DNA of 64,000 bases from the NCBI GenBank assembly GCA_030762175.1, contig CM060831.1, forward strand, positions 29,812,001-29,876,000. The letters are read 5' to 3'. Of this stretch, positions 54,187-64,000 are shown piece by piece. The position numbers and the translations under genes were made by a program. Under the pieces are notes generated by a model that saw nothing but the letters and a program-made list of their open reading frames with translations, did not search any database and was not told the DNA's origin. Source of the stretch: Metallyticus violacea. Taxonomy: Eukaryota > Arthropoda > Insecta > Mantodea > Metallyticidae. Position 1 is the stretch's first letter. Each line of letters starts with the position of its first letter.

Positions 54187-57100
54187 TTGGAGGCGATATT
54201 CGCGGACGGTGGATCGCCACAGTTAATGGCGGGAGGGTGCCATTGCAATTCCTATACAAATTTAGTGTTTGAAATCAATTCCTTCGCACATGCTATTGTT
54301 TCAATAGTGTCAAAACGATTTTCAAATTACATGTGCAAATCCTTAAAAATTATAAGTGATGCAATAGTGCATTCCATTTATAGTGGAAATGGACATATTT
54401 TTTTTCATAAAATTCTAAGTATGGACATACAGTTATGCATCAAAATGTGCGAAACTATCTTCACTGCATTTCTATTTTTCAAATGTTTCAATATTAATTG
54501 GCTGGTTCAAAGGAAATTGAAAATGTTGAGGTTGAAATCTATCTTCAGCACATGCTATTGTTTCAATAGAGCCAATATGTTTTTCACATTACATGTGCAG
54601 TTCTTAAGTATGACCTTGTAAATGAAATTGTGCCTTCGACTAATATGGAAACTGGAACAATAAGCAGTATATGAGCTATAAATAAACAGAACATTGTTTT
54701 CAATTGGAGATGCTATATTCTCTACTGTAATTCACATCGAGATTTAAGCACATTATAACCCTACTATATCATTGGATATAGTTATATCTGAAAGTTCCAA
54801 TAAATGTGCAAATGGTTTGGCGTCATCTCATAAATTTTCAAAAAACGGTGTGATAATTTCATCTTGGAGGCGATATTCGCGGACGGTGGATCGCCACAGT
54901 TAATGGCGGGAGGGTGCCATTGCAATTCCTATACAAATTTAGTGTGTGAAATCAATTCCTTCGCACATGCTATTGTTTCAATAGTGCCAAAACGATTTTC
55001 AAATTACATGTGCAACTCCTTAAAAATTATAAGTGATGAAATAGTGCATTCTATTTATAGTGGAAATGGACATATATTTTTTCATAATATTCTAGGTATG
55101 GACATACAATTATGCATCAAAATGTGCGAAAGTATCTTCACTGCATTTCCATTTTTCAAATGTTTCAATATTAATTGCCTGGTTCAAAGGAAATTGAAAC
55201 TGTTGAGGTTGAAATCTATCTTCAGCACATGCTATTGTTTCAATAGAGCTAATATGTTTTTCACATTACATGTGCAGTTCTTAAGTATGACCTTGTAAAT
55301 GAAATTGTGTCTTCGACTAATATGGAAACTGGAGCAATAAGCACTATATGACCTATAAATTAACAGAACATTGTTTTCAATTGGAGATGCTATATTCTCT
55401 ACTGTAATTCACATCGAGATTTAAGCACATTATAACCCTACTATATCACTGGATATAGTTATATCTGAAAGTTCCAATAATGTGCAAATGGTTTGGCGTC
55501 ATCTCATAAATTTTCAAAAAACGGTGTGATAATTTCATCTTGGAGGCGATATTCGCGGACGGTGGATCGCCACAGTTAATGGCGGGAGGGTGCCATTGCA
55601 ATTCCTATACAAATTTAGTGTTTGAAATCAATTCCTTCGCACATGCTATTGTTTCAATAGTGCCAAAACGATTATCAAATTACATGTGCAACTCCTTAAA
55701 AAGTATAAGTGATGGAATAGTGCATTTCATTTATAGTGGAAATGGACATATATTTTTTCATTAAATTCTAAGTATGGACATAAAATTATGCATCAAAATG
55801 TGCGAAACTATCTTCACTGCATTTCCAATTTTCACATGTTTTCCATATAAATTGGCTGGTTCAAAGCAAATTGAAAATGATGAGGTTGAAATCTATCTTC
55901 AGCACATGCTATTGTTTCAATAGAGCCAATATGTTTTTCACATTACATGTGCAGTTCTTAAGTATGACCTTGTAAATGAAATTGTGTCTTCGACTAATAT
56001 GGAAATTGGAGCAATAAGCAGTATATGAGTTATAAATAAACAGAACATTGTTTTCAATTGGAGATGCTATATTCTCTACTGTAATTCACATCGAGATTTT
56101 AAGCACATTATAACCCTACTATATCATTGGATATATTTATATCTGAAAGTTCCAATAAATGTGCAAATGGTTTGGCGTCATCTCATAAATTTTCAAAAAA
56201 CGGTGTGATAATTTCATCTTGGAGGCGATATTCGCGGACGGTGGATCGCCACAGTTAATGGCGGGAGGGTGCCATTGCAATTCCTATACAAATTTAGTGT
56301 TTGAAATCAATTCCTTCGCACATGCTATTGTTTCAATAGTGTCAAAACGATTTTCAAATTACATGTGCAACTCCTTAAAAATTAAAAGTCATGGAATAGT
56401 GCATTCCATTTATAGTGGAAATGGACATATATTTTTTTCATAAAATTCTAAGTATGGACATACAGTTATGCATCAAAATGTGCGAAACTATCTTCACTGC
56501 ATTTCTATTTTTCAAATGTTTCAATATTAATTGGCTGGTTCAAAGGAAATTGAAAATGTTGAGGTTGAAATCTATCTTCAGCACATGCTATTGTTTCAAT
56601 AGAGCCAATATGTTTTTCACATTACATGTGCAGTTCTTAAGTATGACCTTGTAAATGAAATTGTGTCTTCGACTAATATGGAAACTGGAACAATAAGCAG
56701 TATATGAGCTATAAATAAACAGAACATTATTTTCAATTGGAGATGCTATATTCTCTAGTGTAATTCACATCGAGATTTAAGCACATTATAACCCTACTAT
56801 ATCATTGGGTATAGTTATATCTGAAAGTTGCAATAAATGTGCAAATGGTTTGGCGACATCTCATAAATTTTCAAAAAACGGTGTGATAATTTCATCTTGG
56901 AGGCGATATTCGCGGACGGTGGATCGCCACAGTTAATGGCGGGAGGGTGCCATTGCAATTCCTATACAAATTTAGTGTTTGAAATCAATTCCTTCGCACA
57001 TGCTATTGTTTCAATAGTGTCAAAACGATTTTCAAATTACATGTGCAACTCCTTAAAAATTATAAGTGATGGAATAGTGCATTCCATTTATAGTGGAAAT

Positions 57101-58926
57101 GGACATATATTTTTTCATAATATTCTAGGTATGGACATACAATTATGCATCAAAATGTGCGAAACTATCTTCACTGCATTTCCATTTTTCAAATGTTTCC
57201 ATATAAATTTGCTGGTTCAAAGGAAATTGAAAATGTTGAGGTTGAAATCTATCTTCAGCACATGCTATTGTTTCAATAGAGCCAATATGTTTTTCACATT
57301 ACATGTGCAGTTCTTAAGTATGACCTTGTAAATGAAATTGTGTCTTCGACTAATATGGAAACTGGAGCAATAAGCAGTATATGAGCTATAAATAAACAGA
57401 ACATTGTTTTCAATTGGAGATGCTATATTCTCTACTGTAATTCACATCGAGATTTTAAGCACATTATAACCCTACTATATCATTGGATATAGTTATATCT
57501 GAAAGTTCAAATAAATGTGCAAATGGTTTGGCGTCATCTCATAAATTTTCAAAAAACGGTGTGATAATTTCATCTTGGAGGCGATATTCGCGGACGGTGG
57601 ATCGCCACAGTTAATGGCGGGAGGGTGCCATTGCAATTCCTATACAAATTTAGTGTTTGAAATCAATTCCTTCGCACATGCTATTGTTTCAATAGTGCCA
57701 AAACGATTTTCAAATTACATGTGCAACTCCTTAAAAATTATAAGTGATGGAATAGTGCATTCCATTTATAGTGGAAATGGACATATATTTTTTCATAAAA
57801 TTCTAAGTATGGACATACAATTATGCATCAAAATGTGCGAAACTATCTTCACTGCATTTCCAATTTTCACATGTTTTCCATATAAATTGGCTGGTTCAAA
57901 GCAAATTGAAAATGATGAGGTTGAAATCTATCTTCAGCACATGCTATTGTTTCAATAGAGCCAATATGTTTTTCACATTACATGTGCAGTTCTTAAGTAT
58001 GACCTTGTAAAGGAAATTGTGTCTTCGACTAACATGGAAATTGGAGCAATAAGCAGTATATGAGCTATAAATAATCAGAACATTGTTTTCAATTGGAGAT
58101 GCTATATTATCTACTGTAATTCACATCGAGATTTAAGCACATTATAACCCTACTATATCATTGGATATAGTTATATCTGAAAGTTCCAATAAATGTGCAA
58201 ATGGTTTGGCGTCATCTCATAAATTTTAAAAAAAACGGTGTGATAATTTCATCTTGGAGGCGATATTCGCGGACGGTGGATCGCCACAGTTAATGGCGGG
58301 AGGGTGCCATTGCAATTCCTATACAAATTTAGTGTTTGAAATCAATTCCTTCGCACATGCTATTGTTTCAATAGTGCCAAAACGATTTTCAAATTACATG
58401 TGCAACTCCTTAAAAATTATAAGTGATGGAATAGTGCATTCCATTTATAGTGGAAATGGACATATATTTTTTCATAAAATTCTAAGTATGGACATAGAAT
58501 TATGCATCAAAATGTGCGAAACTATCTTCACTGCATTTCCATTTTCAAATGTTTCAATATTAATTGGCTGGTTCAAAGGAAATTGAAAATGTTGAGGTGT
58601 AAATCTATCTTCAGCACATGCTATTGTTTCAAGAGCTAATATATTTTTCACATTACATGTGCAGTTCTTAAGTATGACCTTGTAAATGAAATTGTGTCTT
58701 CGACTTATATGGAAACTGGAGCAATAAGCACTATATGACCTATAAATTAAGAGAACATTGTTTTCAATTGGAGATGCTATATTCTCTACTGTAATTCACA
58801 TCGAGATTTAAGCACATTATAACCCTACTATATCATTGGATATAGTTATATCTGAAAGATCCAATAATGTGCAAATGGTTTGGCGTCATCTCATAAATTT
58901 TCAAAAAACGGTGTGATAATTTCATC
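54187..58926 (+). repeat. Seven-unit repeat, copy 1 (4740 bp)
   Basis: Units start at 54187, 54864, 55540, 56219, 56897, 57575 and 58254. The first four recur at 58927, 59604, 60280 and 60959, and 53514 aligns with 58254, all at offset 4740. Private changes in copy 1 include TGCAAATCC, GATGCAATAG and TTGTGCCTT (54187) and GTGTGTGAAATC (54864). The unit at 55540 has TTTTCATTAAATTC, which stops the recurrent frame. Confidence 0.85.
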
Positions 58927-61305
58927 TTGGAGGCGATATTCGCGGACGGTGGATCGCCACAGTTAATGGCGGGAGGGTGCCATTGCAATTCCTATACAAA
59001 TTTAGTGTTTGAAATCAATTCCTTCGCACATGCTATTGTTTCAATAGTGTCAAAACGATTTTCAAATTACATGTGCAACTCCTTAAAAATTATAAGTGAT
59101 GGAATAGTGCATTCCATTTATAGTGGAAATGGACATATTTTTTTTCATAAAATTCTAAGTATGGACATACAGTTATGCATCAAAATGTGCGAAACTATCT
59201 TCACTGCATTTCTATTTTTCAAATGTTTCAATATTAATTGGCTGGTTCAAAGGAAATTGAAAATGTTGAGGTTGAAATCTATCTTCAGCACATGCTATTG
59301 TTTCAATAGAGCCAATATGTTTTTCACATTACATGTGCAGTTCTTAAGTATGACCTTGTAAATGAAATTGTGTCTTCGACTAATATGGAAACTGGAACAA
59401 TAAGCAGTATATGAGCTATAAATAAACAGAACATTGTTTTCAATTGGAGATGCTATATTCTCTACTGTAATTCACATCGAGATTTAAGCACATTATAACC
59501 CTACTATATCATTGGATATAGTTATATCTGAAAGTTACAATAAATGTGCAAATGGTTTGGCGTCATCTCATAAATTTTCAAAAAACGGTGTGATAATTTC
59601 ATCTTGGAGGCGATATTCGCGGACGGTGGATCGCCACAGTTAATGGCGGGACGGTGCCATTGCAATTCCTATAGAAATTTAGTGTTTGAAATCAATTCCT
59701 TCGCACATGCTATTGTTTCAATAGTGCCAAAACGATTTTCAAATTACATGTGCAACTCCTTAAAAATTATAAGTGATGAAATAGTGCATTCTATTTATAG
59801 TGGAAATGGACATATATTTTTTCATAATATTCTAGGTATGGACATACAATTATGCATCAAAATGTGCGAAAGTATCTTCACTGCATTTCCATTTTTCAAA
59901 TGTTTCAATATTAATTGCCTGGTTCAAAGGAAATTGAAACTGTTGAGGTTGAAATCTATCTTCAGCACATGCTATTGTTTCAATAGAGCTAATATGTTTT
60001 TCACATTACATGTGCAGTTCTTAAGTATGACCTTGTAAATGAAATTGTGTCTTCGACTAATATGGAAACTGGAGCAATAAGCACTATATGACCTATAAAT
60101 TAACAGAACATTGTTTTCAATTGGAGATGCTATATTCTCTACTGTAATTCACATCGAGATTTAAGCACATTATAACCCTACTATATCACTGGATATAGTT
60201 ATATCTGAAAGTTCCAATAATGTGCAAATGGTTTGGCGTCATCTCATAAATTTTCAAAAAACGGTGTGATAATTTCATCTTGGAGGCGATATTCGCGGAC
60301 GGTGGATCGCCACAGTTAATGGCGGGAGGGTGCCATTGCAATTCCTATACAAATTTAGTGTTTGAAATCAATTCCTTCGCACATGCTATTGTTTCAATAG
60401 TGCCAAAACGATTATCAAATTACATGTGCAACTCCTTAAAAAGTATAAGTGATGGAATAGTGCATTTCATTTATAGTGGAAATGGACATATATTTTTTCA
60501 TTAAATTCTAAGTATGGACATAAAATTATGCATCAAAATGTGCGAAACTATCTTCACTGCATTTCCAATTTTCACATGTTTTCCATATAAATTGGCTGGT
60601 TCAAAGCAAATTGAAAATGATGAGGTTGAAATCTATCTTCAGCACATGCTATTGTTTCAATAGAGCCAATATGTTTTTCACATTACATGTGCAGTTCTTA
60701 AGTATGACCTTGTAAATGAAATTGTGTCTTCGACTAATATGGAAATTGGAGCAATAAGCAGTATATGAGTTATAAATAAACAGAACATTGTTTTCAATTG
60801 GAGATGCTATATTCTCTACTGTAATTCACATCGAGATTTTAAGCACATTATAACCCTACTATATCATTGGATATATTTATATCTGAAAGTTCCAATAAAT
60901 GTGCAAATGGTTTGGCGTCATCTCATAAATTTTAAAAAAACGGTGTGATAATTTCATCTTGGAGGCGATATTCGCGGACGGTGGATCGCCACAGTTAATG
61001 GCGGGAGGGTGCCATTGCAATTCCTATACAAATTTAGTGTTTGAAATCAATTCCTTCGCACATGCTATTGTTTCAATAGTGTCAAAACGATTTTCAAATT
61101 ACATGTGCAACTCCTTAAAAATTAAAAGTCATGGAATAGTGCATTCCATTTATAGTGGAAATGGACATATATTTTTTTCATAAAATTCTAAGTATGGACA
61201 TACAGTTATGCATCAAAATGTGCGAAACTATCTTCACTGCATTTCTATTTTTCAAATGTTTCAATATTAATTGGCTGGTTCAAAGGAAATTGAAAATGTT
61301 GAGGT
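58927..61305 (+). repeat. Seven-unit repeat, copy 2, truncated after about 3.5 units
   Basis: Units start at 58927, 59604 and 60280, plus the first part of 60959. They follow copy 1, including CGATTATCAAATT, TTTTCATTAAATTC and GAGTTATAAAT (60280), and AATTAAAAGTCATGG (60959). The correspondence stops inside 60959, where the sequence switches to the deletion subfamily. Confidence 0.85.
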
Positions 61306-61635
61306 GTAAATCTATCTTCAGCACATGCTATTGTTTCAACAGCTAATATATTTTTCACATTACATGTGCAGTTCTTAAGTATGACCTTGTAAATGAAATT
61401 GTGTCTTCGACTTATATGGAAACTGGAGCAATAAGCACTATATGACCTATAAATTAACAGAACATTGTTTTCAATTGGAGATGCTATATTCTCTACTGTA
61501 ATTCACATCGAGATTTAAGCACATTATAACCCTACTATATCATTGGATATAGTTATATCTGAAAGTTCCAATAAATGTGCAAATGGTTTGGCGTCATCTC
61601 ATAAATTTTAAAAAAAACGGTGTGATAATTTCATC
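60959..61635 (+). repeat. Hybrid unit joining two repeat blocks
   Basis: To 61252 it is the type at 56219 (AAAGTCATGG, extra T, TTTCTATTTTTC). From 61306 it is the unit at 39295 (GAGGTGTAAATC, CAACAGC, ATATATTTTTC, eight As before CGG). The exchange therefore lies between 61252 and 61306, the tightest interval found in this window. Confidence 0.88.
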
Positions 61636-64000
61636 TTGGAGGCGATATTCGCGGACGGTGGATCGCCACAGTTAATGGCGGGAGGGTGCCATTGCAATTC
61701 CTATACAAATTTAGTGTTTGAAATCAATTCCTTCGCACATGCTATTGTTTCAATAGTGCCAAAACGATTTTCAAATTACATGTGCAACTCCTTAAAAATT
61801 ATAAGTGATGGAATAGTGCATTCCATTTATAGTGGAAATGGACATATATTTTTTCATAAAATTCTAAGTATGGACATAGAATTATGCATCAAAATGTGCG
61901 AAACTATCTTCACTGCATTTCCATTTTCAAATGTTTCAATATTAATTGGCTGGTTCAAAGGAAATTGAAAATGTTGAGGTGTAAATCTATCTTCAGCACA
62001 TGCTATTGTTTCAAGAGCTAATATATTTTTCACATTACATGTGCAGTTCTTAAGTATGACCTTGTAAATGAAATTGTGTCTTCGACTTATATGGAAACTG
62101 GAGCAATAAGCACTATATGACCTATAAATTAACAGAACATTGTTTTCAATTGGAGATGCTATATTCTCTACTGTAATTCACATCGAGATTTAAGCACATT
62201 ATAACCCTACTATATCATTGGATATAGTTATATCTGAAAGATCCAATAATGTGCAAATGGTTTGGCGTCATCTCATAAATTTTCAAAAAACGGTGTGATA
62301 ATTTCATCTTGGAGGCGATATTCGCGGACGGTGGATCGCCACAGTTAATGGCGGGAGGGTGCCATTGCAATTCCTATACAAATTTAGTGTTTGAAATCAA
62401 TTCCTTCGCACATGCTATTGTTTCAATAGTGTCAAAACGATTTTCAAATTACATGTGCAACTCCTTAAAAATTATAAGTGATGGAATAGTGCATTCCATT
62501 TATAGTGGAAATGGACATATTTTTTTTCATAAAATTCTAAGTATGGACATACAGTTATGCATCAAAATGTGCGAAACTATCTTCACTGCATTTCTATTTT
62601 TCAAATGTTTCAATATTAATTGGCTGGTTCAAAGGAAATTGAAAATGTTGAGGTTGAAATCTATCTTCAGCACATGCTATTGTTTCAATAGAGCCAATAT
62701 GTTTTTCACATTACATGTGCAGTTCTTAAGTATGACCTTGTAAATGAAATTGTGTCTTCGACTAATATGGAAACTGGAACAATAAGCAGTATATGAGCTA
62801 TAAATAAACAGAACATTGTTTTCAATTGGAGATGCTATATTCTCTACTGTAATTCACATCGAGATTTAAGCACATTATAACCCTACTATATCATTGGATA
62901 TAGTTATATCTGAAAGTTCCAATAAATGTGCAAATGGTTTGGCGTCATCTCATAAATTTTCAAAAAACGGTGTGATAATTTCATCTTGGAGGCGATATTC
63001 GCGGACGGTGGATCGCCACAGTTAATGGCGGGACGGTGCCATTGCAATTCCTATAGAAATTTAGTGTTTGAAATCAATTCCTTCGCACATGCTATTGTTT
63101 CAATAGTGCTTAAACGATTTTCAAATTACATGTGCAACTCCTTAAAAATTATAAGTGATGAAATAGTGCATTCTATTTATAGTGGAAATGGACATATATT
63201 TTTTCATAATATTCTAGGTATGGACATACAATTATGCATCAAAATGTGCGAAAGTATCTTCACTGCATTTCCATTTTTCAAATGTTTCAATATTAATTGC
63301 CTGGTTCAAAGGAAATTGAAACTGTTGAGGTTGAAATCTATCTTCAGCACATGCTATTGTTTCAATAGAGCTAATATGTTTTTCACATTACATGTGCAGT
63401 TCTTAAGTATGACCTTGTAAATGAAATTGTGTCTTCGACTAATATGGAAACTGGAGCAATAAGCACTATATGACCTATAAATTAACAGAACATTGTTTTC
63501 AATTGGAGATGCTATATTCTCTACTGTAATTCACATCGAGATTTAAGCACATTATAACCCTACTATATCACTGGATATAGTTATATCTGAAAGTTCCAAT
63601 AATGTGCAAATGGTTTGGCGTCATCTCATAAATTTTCAAAAAACGGTGTGATAATTTCATCTTGGAGGCGATATTCGCGGACGGTGGATCGCCACAGTTA
63701 ATGGCGGGAGGGTGCCATTGCAATTCCTATACAAATTTAGTGTTTGAAATCAATTCCTTCGCACATGCTATTGTTTCAATAGTGCCAAAACGATTTTCAA
63801 ATTACATGTGCAACTCCTTAAAAATTATAAGTTATGGAATAGTGCATTCCATTTATAGTGGAAATGGACATATATTTTTTCATAAAATTCTAAGTATGGA
63901 CATACAATTATGCATCAAAATGTGCGAAACTATCTTCACTGCATTTCCATTTTTCAAATGTTTCAATATTAATTGGCTGGTTCAAAGGAAATTGAAAATG
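61306..64000 (+). repeat. Segment matching 39640-42334 (offset 21666)
   Basis: The segment holds the end of 60959, the units at 61636, 62309 and 62986, and the partial unit at 63662. They follow 39295, 39970, 40643, 41320 and 41996 in order. Differences seen are TTTTCAAAAAACGG here against TTTTCAATAAACGG at the end of 39970, and GTGTCAAAA here against GTGTAAAAA in 40643. The first three whole units also match 58254, 58927 and 59604 at offset 3382. Confidence 0.88.
63662..64000 (+). repeat. Partial last unit
   Basis: The first 339 bases of a unit, cut by the window edge. GTTATGGAATAG marks it as the type at 25063, 31161, 41996 and 48090, so the array very likely continues beyond the window. 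Confidence 0.9.

Larger units (their letters stand above)
1..64000 (+). repeat. 678-bp satellite array, 93 complete units plus two partial
   Basis: The same unit repeats head to tail over the entire window. A convenient phase mark is the TTGGAGGCG at the edge of the GC-rich islet, found at 658, 1336, 2014, 2693 and so on to 63662. The 93 complete units span 63004 bp. Most are 676-679 bp; one deletion subfamily is 673-675 bp. All units are in the same orientation, and I saw no foreign insertion. This organisation is typical of eukaryotic satellite DNA evolving by unequal exchange and gene conversion. The family is not one I recognise, and nothing here shows whether the locus is centromeric. 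No gene is supported anywhere in the window. Confidence 0.97.

Noticed and set aside
1..64000. CRISPR array, rDNA spacer repeats, or LTR/transposon tandem
   Set aside because: Units of 678 bp have no repeat-spacer structure, no rRNA-like sequence, and no terminal repeats, transposase or polymerase frames.

Overview
The whole window is one uninterrupted head-to-tail satellite DNA array. A unit of about 678 bp runs in one orientation from base 1 to base 64000: 93 complete copies (first starting at 658, last ending at 63661; mean 677.5 bp, range 673-679) plus a partial copy at each end. I found no unique sequence, transposon insertion, inversion, RNA gene or convincing protein gene. This points to constitutive heterochromatin (centromeric, pericentromeric, subtelomeric or a sex/B chromosome) of a eukaryote, probably assembled from accurate long reads. 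I do not recognise the satellite family and cannot name the organism from the sequence.

Each unit is AT-rich apart from a 53-bp GC-rich islet (34 of 53 bases G or C by hand count) that holds two adjacent potential hairpins. The unit also contains two copies, 262 bp apart, of a 51-bp nested dyad (GCACATG, then CTATTGTTTCAATAG, then CATGTGC). Further along are an AT-only dyad (GATATA/TATATC) with a variable spacer, a TATAAATA motif and two AATAAA motifs. Element coordinates are given on the copy at 1336-2013.

Layout. Bases 1-24810 are an older-looking mosaic with 7- and 8-unit periodicities (4743 bp; 5424 bp). Bases 24811-37006 are a nine-unit tandem duplication (2 x 6098 bp) with one base difference seen. 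Bases 37007-39885 are a five-unit tract that recurs 14219 bp downstream. Bases 39886-52073 are a second nine-unit tandem duplication (2 x 6094 bp), also with one difference seen. Bases 52074-61305 hold a seven-unit repeat (4740 bp). From 61306 to the end, the array copies 39640-42334 (offset 21666).

Several junctions fall inside hybrid units (30484, 45386, 53514, 60959), which lets in-register unequal exchanges be placed within about 50-225 bp. Copies 1-3 at the left edge match copies at 56219-58253 near the right edge, so variant types have spread across at least 55 kb. The recurrent 127- and 144-codon open frames come from the repeat itself; they change frame, are interrupted, and are not annotated as genes. 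Comparisons were by eye, so single-base differences may have been missed.
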